From Olivibacter sp036959255 (GTDB lineage Bacteria; Bacteroidota; Bacteroidia; Sphingobacteriales; Sphingobacteriaceae): a DNA stretch of 64,000 nt. The stretch is from positions 558,001-622,000 of the forward strand of contig NZ_JAWMTI010000002.1 in the NCBI RefSeq assembly GCF_036959255.1, given 5' to 3'. The position numbers and the translations under genes were made by a program. Positions 36,703 through 45,928 of this stretch are shown here, one piece after another (the stretch's first letter is position 1; every line of letters starts with the position of its first letter). Under the pieces are notes generated by a model that worked only from the letters and a program-made list of their open reading frames with translations, made no database searches and was not told the DNA's origin.

Positions 36703-36803
36703 TGATCCAAAGATGCCCTAAAGTACTTCGACGTAAAAGTCCAAAAGAACCCAAACGGACAAATTCGACTTGGAAATAAATAAACAGGCAATCGAAGTTA
36801 CTT

Positions 36804-37580
36804 TTAGAGCCCTCTTCCCAGCGCCCCGGTCAACCAGGATAAAAACAAAGGAGACTTTTCCTTACTTACCGTAATGGTTTGTTGATGAGAAATCGTCAAA
36901 TAGATGATAAGCTTTCGCGATAAAGAGTAGGATGCATGCTTGATTGCCTGTCGGTTAAGTAAATATTGCCGATTAACACGGAAAAAATCATCGCCCATCA
37001 AACGTTCCAATTCTTCCAATGATTTTCCAATGGTAAACGTTTTACTACCGAAAGTAAAAATAAAGGTACTCTCATGCTCTATATAAAAGAGTGCGATATC
37101 CTGAATCGATAAAGGGATGATTTTGTCCTTCTGGTTAACCAGTAAAGATATCGGTTTCTGATTCACCTTCTCTAATAGATTGCGATAAAAATCATGCGGC
37201 AGATTCAAATTAGCGGTAAAGCTCCGTTTAAGTGCATAGTACTTTGCTAAAGCTTCTGACACCGCATTTTCGGTAATAGGCTTTAGTAGATAATCGATGC
37301 CATTTGTCCTAAATGCATGCAGCATGTATTCATTATATGCCGTGCAAAAAATAATTGGTGTTTCTATATGAACCATATCAAAAATCTCGAAACTTAAGCC
37401 ATCCCCTAGTTGAATATCTGAAAAAATAAGATCAGGCACAATGCCTTGCTTCAAGTATTCAATGCTCTCTTTAACAGAAACTAACGTCTTAATGACATCG
37501 GTTTGCGTATCAACCCGTCTGATTGCCGTTATCAGGTCATCTGCTGCAAGCTCTTCATCTTCTATCAATAAGATATTCAT
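36804..37580 (-). CDS. LytTR-family response regulator
   Basis: A 258-aa regulator. The receiver domain spans about 1-120 with the phosphoacceptor Asp55 in LIFSDIQLGDG. The LytTR DNA-binding domain spans about 150-255 (FFRVNRQYLLNRQAIKHASY). The start overlaps the kinase gene by 26 nt, so the two are one operon. Confidence 0.93.
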   Translation of the reverse strand: MNILLIEDEELAADDLITAIRRVDTQTDVIKTLVSVKESIEYLKQGIVPDLIFSDIQLGDGLSFEIFDMVHIETPIIFCTAYNEYMLHAFRTNGIDYLLKPITENAVSEALAKYYALKRSFTANLNLPHDFYRNLLEKVNQKPISLLVNQKDKIIPLSIQDIALFYIEHESTFIFTFGSKTFTIGKSLEELERLMGDDFFRVNRQYLLNRQAIKHASYSLSRKLIIYLTISHQQTITVSKEKSPLFLSWLTGALGRGL

Positions 37581-38613
37581 TTTCGAGTATTTTTATTTTT
37601 ACGGAAAAAGCATTCGGGTAGGGTTCGATTTTGATTTCATCTCCTGAAATCATTCGATAACGCTCGGCTAAATTGGAAAGACCGTTGCCTGTCGACTCAA
37701 CCACATAGCTTCGCTCAATTCTGTTATTCTTTACCACAATGCTATCATTTTCCTTAAATACATGGATAAGCAATGGAGATTCCTTTGTAAAACCATTATG
37801 CTTAATAGCGTTTTCCACCAGGGGTTGCAATGAAAAAAGAGGTAGGACTCCTTTTTCAAGCAATTCTGATGGCAAGTCTATTTGATAACATAAAGCATCC
37901 TTAAACCGAATTTTCTGCATTTCTAAATAATCTTCACAAAGCTTAACTTCCTGTTTCAAAGTCGATAAACCCTGTTGATTCGCCGTAACCGAAACACGTA
38001 AAAAGTCGGACAATCGAAGTAAATAAATTTCAGCGGTCGCACTATCCTTGCGTATCAGGGCCTTCAATGTACTCAATGCGTTAAAAAGAAAATGCGGGTG
38101 AATCTGCTGCCTTAAAAGTTGGTTAGCGGCTTCACTTCTCGCTTTAGCCAATCGCGAATTTTCGAGTTCATGCTGTACCTTGGCATGTTGTGTCATCACG
38201 AAGTATAACCAAAGCAATACAACAAAATTCAGCATTGATGCTTGCAGGGCCAAATAAAGGTACAACATCCCACCGCTGATAGGTACTAGCCTGTGATTAC
38301 TGAAAAGCTCTTCATCTAACAGCCAGACGTGGATCGTTTTAAGAATGTATATAACGATTATGCTCAACAGAAAACTAAGACATTTTATTGATACAGACGA
38401 TTTAAGCGGGTCGTCCGACTGGAAGTCTAGATGCAGAAATATATTAAGCAGGCAAACAACAAAAACGGCCAGAAATGAAGAAATATATTTATCCAAAACC
38501 AACCAACCGGGAACCCCTTCCATAACAGAGGCCAACATAACCAAGGTGGATACCGTCGTCGCAAACAATAGGCTTTGCTTAATAAGATTACGAGCGGACA
38601 AGTCTATCTTCAT
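37555..38613 (-). CDS. LytS-type sensor histidine kinase
   Basis: 352 aa from the ATG at 38613; an upstream TTG is less likely. Four hydrophobic segments in the first 150 residues form the membrane sensor. The His_kinase motif QQIHPHFLFNAL carries the phospho-His at about 174, followed by the HATPase N-box (QPLVENAIKHN) and a GNGLSNLAERY G-box. Its partner is the overlapping LytTR regulator. Confidence 0.92.
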   Translation of the reverse strand: MKIDLSARNLIKQSLLFATTVSTLVMLASVMEGVPGWLVLDKYISSFLAVFVVCLLNIFLHLDFQSDDPLKSSVSIKCLSFLLSIIVIYILKTIHVWLLDEELFSNHRLVPISGGMLYLYLALQASMLNFVVLLWLYFVMTQHAKVQHELENSRLAKARSEAANQLLRQQIHPHFLFNALSTLKALIRKDSATAEIYLLRLSDFLRVSVTANQQGLSTLKQEVKLCEDYLEMQKIRFKDALCYQIDLPSELLEKGVLPLFSLQPLVENAIKHNGFTKESPLLIHVFKENDSIVVKNNRIERSYVVESTGNGLSNLAERYRMISGDEIKIEPYPNAFSVKIKILENEYLIDRR

Positions 38614-38991
38614 ACTAAACAAAGATAATTCTAACCCGAACAACTCCCTCTTTAAAAGCGGCCGAAACGGACAAATTCAGTTGTCATTCCTCTTTTTATG
38701 GCAATGAAATTACATACTTCTTTTACTCATTCCGCAAGCTACTTATTGGCGGTAGCTGCATGAACTGATGTATCATTACATTCTCCGATCAAGTATCTTA
38801 CCAATTAAAGAAGAGCAGCGCTGATTTATCAACGTTCGGTTTATTTACAGATCGATCACCTGCGATTTCGTACCGCCAAGGCCTTATCACTCAAAGTTCG
38901 TTTCAAAAACCCCGAAAAATAGCGATTTACGTGTTCAGCTTGCTCGATTATCTTTGCGTAAAATAGTGTTTACTTTAAAAGATTATCATCC
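38614..38991. other. Intergenic region upstream of the 38992 lipoprotein
   Basis: Apart from the promoter at 38926-38956 I see nothing definite in this divergent spacer. Confidence 0.5.
38926..38956 (+). promoter_or_regulatory. Promoter TTTA-N19-TATCTTTG
   Basis: The -7 box at 38949-38956 matches TAnnTTTG exactly and lies 35 nt before the lipoprotein ATG. Confidence 0.5.
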
Positions 38992-39462
38992 ATGAAAAAA
39001 GTATTTATCAGTTTATCCATGATTTTATGTCTACTAACAGCTTATAATTGCAGTCAACCGAAAGATCCTGCTGCTTATAATAATGAGTTAATGACCGTGA
39101 TCAACGACAATGAAAAACATATTACCGATATGAACACAGCCATGACAGCGGCCGATTACGGTAAAGCCTCAGAAGTGCGAAAAGCCTGGGAAACAAGTTT
39201 GAGCGAACAAATTGCCAAAGTAGAAAAGGCAGGTGATTTTGATGGTGACGATGGGCTACAAAAAGGAATATTAAGTGGGTTAAAAGCATACCAAAAGATT
39301 GTGACCGATGATTATCCAAAATTAATTGATATACGCACCAATAAAAAGGAAGACCCGCAAACGGAGCAACAATTGCTGGAAAATATTAACAATGCTTTTG
39401 AAACAGCAGCTAATGATGTAAACAAAGCGGCAACCGATTTCGAAAGCAAGCATACAAATTAA
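38992..39462 (+). CDS. Helical lipoprotein of unknown function
   Basis: 156 aa with the lipobox ending AYNC20. The mature part is almost entirely alpha-helical and charged (LLENINNAFETAANDVNKAA), consistent with a periplasmic helical bundle. A distant similarity to LIC11966-type surface proteins is possible but unproved. A strong terminator follows. Confidence 0.7.
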   Translation: MKKVFISLSMILCLLTAYNCSQPKDPAAYNNELMTVINDNEKHITDMNTAMTAADYGKASEVRKAWETSLSEQIAKVEKAGDFDGDDGLQKGILSGLKAYQKIVTDDYPKLIDIRTNKKEDPQTEQQLLENINNAFETAANDVNKAATDFESKHTN

Positions 39463-39515
39463 AATAGCAGACAACTTCCGACCATCTTCTTGAAGAAAAG
39501 AAGTCGTATCCGAAT

Positions 39516-39547
39516 GAAACGAAAGCTTCAAAGCTTTCGTTTCTTCT
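39516..39547. terminator. Bidirectional terminator between lipoprotein and sulfatase genes
   Basis: GAAACGAAAGC...GCTTTCGTTTC, an 11-13 bp stem with a very short loop, followed by a T-rich stretch. Both flanking genes end here. Confidence 0.8.
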
Positions 39548-39563
39548 AAATAATCTTCCCCTC

Positions 39564-40928
39564 CTATTTGGAAGTCGCATTAAATGCATCAAATAGCATT
39601 TTCAGTTCTTTTGTCTTTTCAGGGAATTCGTCAATGACATTGGTTCGTTCACCGGGATCATAAGAAACATTAAAAAGCTCTTTAGCAGCGGGATAAGCTT
39701 TCCCGGAATTGTTGTTCACACCAGCCGGTAATTCACGATATTTCCAACTCCCGCTTCTTACTGCTTCTACTTTACCATGATTAACAAGGTAAATGGGGCG
39801 ATGCTCAAATAGGCCTTCTTCCGTTTCTCCGGTAAGCAGAGACGCGATCGATTGTCCATCCAGCGCTCGTTCTTTTGGTAAAGAAGCGTGGGCCCACTCG
39901 GCTATAGTAGGCAGTACATCTACATTACTGATCGCATTCCGCAATATGGTTCCTTCCGAAACACGTCCCTTCCAATAAACAATGAATGGTACACGCACCC
40001 CACCTTCATAAGTTTGTGCTTTTGATCCCTTGAACATGCCTGCGGTCCCCGCATGCCAATTTTTAGTAGCCCCGTCTCCACTCATTCTAACCGGATACTC
40101 AATCCATGGGCCATTATCACTTGAAAAAATCAAAATTGTATTGTCCGCCAATCCCTGCTCTTCTAAGGTTCTCCACATCAATGCCAATTGTTTATCTAAG
40201 TCTTCTACAACCGCTCCTAAAGCACCCCCAAATTGTAATTCTTTCATTCGATCAGCCCTTGCTGCGAAGGCGACAGGTAAGTGTGGCATGTTATGCGCAT
40301 AGTATAGGAAAAAAGGTTGCCCTTTCTGTTGGTCTTTAATAAAATGGATGACCTCTTCACTGTAAATCCTGCTTAAGTTCGAGTCAGCAGGTCGTTCAAT
40401 TTCGGGCGTCCTATTTCGAAAAATCTTAATCGTAGTATCTGTTTGAACATAAGGATCGCGATAATCATGGCTATACAACATACCAAAAAATGAATCAAAA
40501 CCCTGCCCTGTCGGATAATTGAAATCATGTTTATCACCCAAATGCCATTTCCCGACCAAAGCCGTACGGTAACCAACTTCCTTAAGCATCTCTGCAATCG
40601 TTATTTCCTCGTCCGGGAGGCCTAAGGAGGAGCCCGGACCAATAGGATCTGGAAGATTATAACGTGACGCGTAACGTCCTGTCAGTAGAGAGGCCCTGGA
40701 TGGCGTACAAGATGGGCTTGTCACCATAAAATCCGTGGCACGCAGGCCCTTATGTGCCATCGAATCTAAGAAAGGAGTAGATATGCTGGGATTTCCATAA
40801 CAACTTAAGTCGGAATATCCCATATCATCAGCCAATACCAGAATAATATTCGGTCGCTCTTGTGCTTTCCCGAAACTGAAAATAACGAAGCAGCATAAAG
40901 CCGCAAGAATTAGTTTTGTTATCTGCAT
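39564..40928 (-). CDS. Type I sulfatase
   Basis: A 454-aa exported sulfatase with a signal peptide ending GKAQ23. The formylglycine site is C74-T-P-S-R78 in SPSCTPSRASLLTGR, and metal ligands start in LADDMGYSD. Activity needs a formylglycine-generating enzyme, which is not in this window. Its position near glycosidases suggests sulfated glycan turnover, but the substrate is open. Confidence 0.92.
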   Translation of the reverse strand: MQITKLILAALCCFVIFSFGKAQERPNIILVLADDMGYSDLSCYGNPSISTPFLDSMAHKGLRATDFMVTSPSCTPSRASLLTGRYASRYNLPDPIGPGSSLGLPDEEITIAEMLKEVGYRTALVGKWHLGDKHDFNYPTGQGFDSFFGMLYSHDYRDPYVQTDTTIKIFRNRTPEIERPADSNLSRIYSEEVIHFIKDQQKGQPFFLYYAHNMPHLPVAFAARADRMKELQFGGALGAVVEDLDKQLALMWRTLEEQGLADNTILIFSSDNGPWIEYPVRMSGDGATKNWHAGTAGMFKGSKAQTYEGGVRVPFIVYWKGRVSEGTILRNAISNVDVLPTIAEWAHASLPKERALDGQSIASLLTGETEEGLFEHRPIYLVNHGKVEAVRSGSWKYRELPAGVNNNSGKAYPAAKELFNVSYDPGERTNVIDEFPEKTKELKMLFDAFNATSK

Positions 40929-41131
40929 AGATTGTAAATTTATAGATTCAACAAATAAGAGCCAACCGTTTTTTGAAAGAATCTCTAAAAATCTTATCCT
41001 ACATCAAGATGGACGAATAAGCAAGCAGTTACCTTTGTGCACAATTAACGGTGAAACGTCATAAAAGGTTAATCTGACGATTTCTCTTTAGAACGATTCA
41101 CTTTTCAAGGAAATGCCATCAGAAAATCATT

Positions 41132-42166
41132 ATGGAATTAGGATTAAGTATGTTTGGTGATTTAGCATATCATCACGACACAAAAACTTTTCAACCAGCT
41201 CAAGAAAGGATCAAAGAAATACTGGAGGAAATAAAATTGGCAGATGAAGTTGGCTTGGATGTTTTCGGAATTGGCGAACATCATCGCCCCGATTTCGCTG
41301 TTTCCAGCCCTGAAATTATACTAGCAGCGGCTGCCAGTATCACGAAAAAAATTAAACTTACCAGCTCGGTAACGGTACTCAGTTCAACCGATCCCGTACG
41401 TACATATCAAAATTTTTCCAGTATGGATCTCATATCCAACGGTCGAGCCGAAATAACAGTCGGAAGAGGTAGTTTCACCGAATCTTTTCCTTTATTTGGG
41501 TATAAATTAAACGATTATAACGGTTTGTTTGCTGAAAAACTAGATTTACTGCTTGCACTTAATAAGAACGAAACAATCACATGGAAGGGTCGGTTCCGCG
41601 CACCCCTCGATGCGCAGCAGGTATTACCCAGAGCAACAGGTGAAGGGTTGGATATCTGGGTTGCCGTTGGTGGTACACCGCAATCGGTAATGAGAGCTGG
41701 TCGTTTAGGACTGCCATTAATTATTGCAATCATCGGAGGTATGCCTGTTCAGTTTAAACCTTTTTTTGAACTGTATAAACAGGAATATTTACGGGCAGGT
41801 CATGATCCTGCGAAGATGCGTATTGCGACCCATTCTCATGGCCTTATTGGCGAAAATGGTCAAGAACTGGCCAATCGTTATTTCCCTTTATATGCGGAAC
41901 AGATGAATCGTGTCGGAAAGGATCGCGGTTGGGCGCCCTATACGAAGGAGCAATTTGAAGGTGGCCGAAGTAAAGATGGGGCCCTTTTTATCGGCGATGT
42001 CAATCAAGTAGTGGATAAAATACTTTATCATCAGGAACTTTTCGGTTTAACCCGCTTTTTATTGCATGCAGATGTGGGTGCACCTCCACATAAAGAATTG
42101 ATGAAGACCATTGAATTACTAGGCACCAAAGTCGCACCCGCCGTACGAAAAGCTTTGGGTAAATAG
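41132..42166 (+). CDS. LLM-class flavin-dependent oxidoreductase
   Basis: A 344-aa TIM-barrel enzyme of the bacterial luciferase-like group, cytoplasmic. Typical blocks are GLDVFGIGEHHRPDFAVSSP and DLISNGRAEITVGRGSFTES. It would use reduced FMN to oxidise an unknown substrate. Single gene ending in a strong terminator. Confidence 0.9.
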   Translation: MELGLSMFGDLAYHHDTKTFQPAQERIKEILEEIKLADEVGLDVFGIGEHHRPDFAVSSPEIILAAAASITKKIKLTSSVTVLSSTDPVRTYQNFSSMDLISNGRAEITVGRGSFTESFPLFGYKLNDYNGLFAEKLDLLLALNKNETITWKGRFRAPLDAQQVLPRATGEGLDIWVAVGGTPQSVMRAGRLGLPLIIAIIGGMPVQFKPFFELYKQEYLRAGHDPAKMRIATHSHGLIGENGQELANRYFPLYAEQMNRVGKDRGWAPYTKEQFEGGRSKDGALFIGDVNQVVDKILYHQELFGLTRFLLHADVGAPPHKELMKTIELLGTKVAPAVRKALGK

Positions 42167-42205
42167 CGATTTTTTATTAAGAAGAATATCCGAATCGAAT
42201 AAAAG

Positions 42206-42246
42206 CCCCCTCCCTTTTGAACACAGTCCGAGCGGGAGGGGGTATT
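42206..42246 (+). terminator. Terminator after the LLM oxidoreductase
   Basis: CCCCCTCCC (42206-42214) pairs with GGGAGGGGG (42234-42242), followed by TATTTT. Confidence 0.8.
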
Positions 42247-42325
42247 TTAAGCTGTATTTTCCTTATTTCTTTAAAAATTTCGGTAAACTAAAAACAAAAT
42301 GTAAAGACAAAAATACATCGCGAAC

Positions 42326-42355
42326 TTTGTTTTCTTTTCAAAAAGCTTAGCTTTG
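42326..42355 (+). promoter_or_regulatory. Promoter TTTG-N18-TAGCTTTG of the glycan operon
   Basis: TTTG at 42326-42329 and TAGCTTTG at 42348-42355. The leader of about 120 nt contains the perfect palindrome GCTAAAT-CA-ATTTAGC (42441-42456), which could be an operator or a leader hairpin. Confidence 0.6.
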
Positions 42356-42482
42356 TACAAGCCTTGGAGTAGCATAACCAACAAACCGTTCCCGTTTTAT
42401 ATTTTTTTTAAATTCGGCAACATGTTAAACAAAGGAATATGCTAAATCAATTTAGCTAAAAAGAACTAAAACAATTTAACAG

Positions 42483-43418
42483 ATGATGTATTTACTAAAG
42501 ACAAAATGCTTGCTATTATTAATCGGGCTCAGCCTTTTCTCCTCGTCCTTATTTGCTCAACGTTTTCATGTAGCCACCTATAACATCCGAAATGACAATA
42601 ATAAGGAGGATGCCGCACAGGGTGATGGCTGGAAGCAACGTTACCCTATCATTGCGGACCTGATTCGGTTTCACGAATTTGACATCTTCGGTACACAGGA
42701 AGGCCTGCATCACCAATTGGAAGATCTGAAAAACAGTTTGGTTAATTATGCTTATACCGGTGTAGGCCGTGATGACGGTAAGGAGGCTGGTGAATATGCT
42801 GCTATATTTTATAATAAGGAAAAATTCGATTTATTATCGCATGGAGATTTCTGGCTGGCCGAACAAACAGATCATCCCAACAAAGGTTGGGACGCTGTAT
42901 TGCCCCGTATTTGCAGCTGGGCCAAATTAAAACTAAAAGAAAATGGAAAAACACTTTATTTCTTTAATGTACACTTTGATCATGTAGGCACAACAGCTCG
43001 TAAAGAAAGTGCAAAACTGATCTTACGTAAAGTTAAAGAATTGGCCGGGAACCATACGGCAATTTTAACGGGCGATTTTAATGTCGATCAACATAGCGAT
43101 AGTTATCAGGTCTTGGAGCAATCACATATTTTACAAGATGCCTTCGAAGCCTCTCCTTTTAAATATGCAACGAACGGAACATTCAACAATTTTAATCCAA
43201 ACAGTAAAACGGATAGTCGTATCGATCATATTTTCTTAACGACCGATTTTAAAGTTCTCCAGTACGGTATACTTACCGACACCTATCGCTCTACCTTACA
43301 AAATCCAGAGGAAGCCTATCAGTCGGGTAATTTCCCAAAAGAGGTACGCCTAAAAGATTACCGTGCACGTGTACCGTCTGACCATTTTCCGGTGATGGTA
43401 AGTCTTGAAATGCCTTAA
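42483..43418 (+). CDS. Exported endonuclease/exonuclease/phosphatase-family hydrolase
   Basis: 311 aa with a signal peptide ending LFAQ26. The metal-dependent phosphoesterase motifs are VATYNIRNDN, GTQEG, FNVHFDHVG, LTGDFN and the final SDHFPV. Relatives in Bacteroidota mannan and glycan loci act on lipids or phosphoesters. It lies 47 bp before a GH92 gene, so a role in handling phosphorylated mannose glycans is plausible but inferred. Confidence 0.9.
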   Translation: MMYLLKTKCLLLLIGLSLFSSSLFAQRFHVATYNIRNDNNKEDAAQGDGWKQRYPIIADLIRFHEFDIFGTQEGLHHQLEDLKNSLVNYAYTGVGRDDGKEAGEYAAIFYNKEKFDLLSHGDFWLAEQTDHPNKGWDAVLPRICSWAKLKLKENGKTLYFFNVHFDHVGTTARKESAKLILRKVKELAGNHTAILTGDFNVDQHSDSYQVLEQSHILQDAFEASPFKYATNGTFNNFNPNSKTDSRIDHIFLTTDFKVLQYGILTDTYRSTLQNPEEAYQSGNFPKEVRLKDYRARVPSDHFPVMVSLEMP

Positions 43419-43465
43419 TTCATTTTCTCTATTAATTCTTTCCATATATTATCAACTAAGTAAAA

Positions 43466-45778
43466 ATGAAACTAAAAGCACGCGTTAAAACGACTTTTAT
43501 TCTTACAATACAATTATTAGTAAATACATTGGTTATGGGGCAGGTAAATACCGACCCTGTATCTTATGTAAATACCTTGGTCGGTACGCAATCCAAATTT
43601 GAGCTCTCTACCGGAAATACCTACCCTGCTATTGCTATGCCATGGGGCATGAACTTTTGGGTTCCCCAGACAGGTAAAATGGGAGATGGGTGGGTCTATA
43701 CCTATACCGCCGACAAAATAAGGGGTTTTAAGCAAACGCATCAACCTAGTCCATGGATGAACGACTATGGACAATTTTCACTAATGCCAATAACAGGTAA
43801 ACCCGTATTTGACGAGGACGAACGTGCTAGCTGGTTTTCCCATAAAGCGGAAATAGCAAAACCTTATTACTATAAGGTTTATTTAGCTGATCACGATGTA
43901 ACGACAGAGATTACACCTACGGAAAGGGCCGCCATGTTTCAATTTACTTTCCCCGCGACTGAAAAATCCTATGTAGCCATCGATGCTTTCGATAAGGGAT
44001 CTTATATCAAGGTGATACCGGAAGAAAGGAAGATTATAGGCTATACTACCCGAAACAGCGGTGGTGTTCCGGCCAATTTTAAGAACTATTTTGTTATCGT
44101 ATTTGATAAGGCGTTTACTTATCAAGCGACGGTTAATCAAAAACAAATCAACGAAAAGCAACTGGAGCAGCAAGCAGACCATAGCGGAGCGATTATTGGC
44201 TTCACGACGGCAAAAGGGGAGCAAGTACATGCGCGTGTTGCTTCCTCTTTTATTAGCTTTGAACAAGCAGAGATCAATTTAAATGAGTTAGGGGATAACA
44301 GTTTTGAACAGTTGGTTTCCAAAGGACGACAAACATGGAATGATACCTTGGGCAAAATTGAAGTTAGCGATCAAAATATCGATCATCTTCGTACTTTTTA
44401 TTCTTGTCTTTATCGTTCCGTTCTCTTTCCCCGAAGTTTCTACGAAATCAACGCGCAAGGCAAACCGATCCATTATAGCCCGTATAATGGAGAAACACGA
44501 CCGGGTTATATGTTTACGGATACAGGGTTTTGGGATACGTTTCGTTCCTTGTTTCCTTTCCTCAACCTTTTATACCCTTCAATGAATGTAAAGATGCAGG
44601 AAGGGTTGGTGAACGCTTATAAGGAAAGTGGTTTCTTACCGGAGTGGGCAAGCCCCGGACATCGTGATATCATGGTGGGCAATAACTCTGCCTCCGTTGT
44701 AACAGACGCCTATGTCAAGGGATTAAGAGGCTACGACATCGAAACCTTATGGGAGGCTCTTAAGCATGGTGCCAACAACGTACATCCTACAGTCTCAGCA
44801 TCGGGGCGCAAGGGCTACCAAGCGTATAACCAATACGGATATATACCAAATGACCTGGACATTAATCAAAATGTTGCCCGTACACTGGAGTATGCCTACG
44901 ACGATTGGACGATCTATACCTTAGGACGCAAACTCAACAAGCCTCAAACGGAAATTGAAATTTATGCAAAAAGGGCTATGAATTATAAAAATGTATTCGA
45001 TGCTCGCTATAAATTGATGCGTGGACGAAAAGCAGATGGAAGTTTTTCAGCAACATTTGACGGTACCGATTGGAGTCGCGATTTTACCGAAGGTAATAGC
45101 TGGCACTATAGCTGGTCGGTATTCCACGATCCACAAGGTCTGATCGATTTAATGGGCGGCAATCAAGCCTTTATAGGCATGTTAGATTCGGTGTTCATAA
45201 TCCCCGGTGCAGAAGGTATGAAAAGTCGTTCAATGATTCATGAAATGCGTGAAATGCAAGTAATGAATATGGGACAGTACGCCCACGGTAACCAGCCGAT
45301 TCAGCACATGATTTATTTATACAATTATGCCGCGGAGCCTTGGAAAACACAATACTGGGCGCGGGAAGTGATGGAAAAGCTTTATGCCTCCGGACCTGAT
45401 GGTTATTGTGGTGACGAAGACAATGGTCAAACCTCCGCATGGTATGTCTTTTCTGCGCTCGGCTTCTATCCGGTATGTCCCGGAACAGATCAATATGTGA
45501 TCGGATCACCACTTTTTAAATCTGTCAGACTCCATTTAGAGAATGGGAAACAAATTTCAATTGTGGCTCCGAGCAATAGCTCCGATAGTCGTTATATAAG
45601 CCGTGTAAGACTTAATGGTAAGGCTCATGAGAAGAATTACTTTTTACATGAAGACTTGACCGCAGGTGGCCAAATTGTCTATGAGATGGACAAAACACCC
45701 AATAAAAAAAGAGGTACCGCACCAAATGACGCTCCTTATTCTTTTAGTAAAGAAGTGAATAAGACCGCGAAGAAATAA
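43466..45778 (+). CDS. GH92 alpha-mannosidase
   Basis: A 770-aa exported calcium-dependent exo-alpha-mannosidase with a signal peptide ending VMGQ26. Family blocks include SYVNTLVGTQSKFELSTGNT, FWDTFRSLFPF and GDEDNGQTSAWYVFSALGFY, the last holding the catalytic-base Asp region. GH92 enzymes release alpha-linked mannose from host N-glycans or yeast mannan. It is probably cotranscribed with the hydrolase at 42483. A terminator separates it from the second GH92. Confidence 0.95.
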   Translation: MKLKARVKTTFILTIQLLVNTLVMGQVNTDPVSYVNTLVGTQSKFELSTGNTYPAIAMPWGMNFWVPQTGKMGDGWVYTYTADKIRGFKQTHQPSPWMNDYGQFSLMPITGKPVFDEDERASWFSHKAEIAKPYYYKVYLADHDVTTEITPTERAAMFQFTFPATEKSYVAIDAFDKGSYIKVIPEERKIIGYTTRNSGGVPANFKNYFVIVFDKAFTYQATVNQKQINEKQLEQQADHSGAIIGFTTAKGEQVHARVASSFISFEQAEINLNELGDNSFEQLVSKGRQTWNDTLGKIEVSDQNIDHLRTFYSCLYRSVLFPRSFYEINAQGKPIHYSPYNGETRPGYMFTDTGFWDTFRSLFPFLNLLYPSMNVKMQEGLVNAYKESGFLPEWASPGHRDIMVGNNSASVVTDAYVKGLRGYDIETLWEALKHGANNVHPTVSASGRKGYQAYNQYGYIPNDLDINQNVARTLEYAYDDWTIYTLGRKLNKPQTEIEIYAKRAMNYKNVFDARYKLMRGRKADGSFSATFDGTDWSRDFTEGNSWHYSWSVFHDPQGLIDLMGGNQAFIGMLDSVFIIPGAEGMKSRSMIHEMREMQVMNMGQYAHGNQPIQHMIYLYNYAAEPWKTQYWAREVMEKLYASGPDGYCGDEDNGQTSAWYVFSALGFYPVCPGTDQYVIGSPLFKSVRLHLENGKQISIVAPSNSSDSRYISRVRLNGKAHEKNYFLHEDLTAGGQIVYEMDKTPNKKRGTAPNDAPYSFSKEVNKTAKK

Positions 45779-45787
45779 ATCCCTGAA

Positions 45788-45816
45788 GGAAGCCTATTCA
45801 CCTTAGGCTTCCTTTT
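45788..45816 (+). terminator. Terminator between the two GH92 genes
   Basis: GGAAGCCTA (45788-45796) / TAGGCTTCC (45804-45812) followed by TTTTATTT. Confidence 0.85.
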
Positions 45817-45928
45817 ATTTCTAAATTATGCTAAAACATATTAGTAGTTCGAAAAAAAGAAATACTAAGCTTATATTTACGGCAAATGCGCCAGGTTCTT
45901 CCAGCCTTAAATCAAATAATTTGTAATC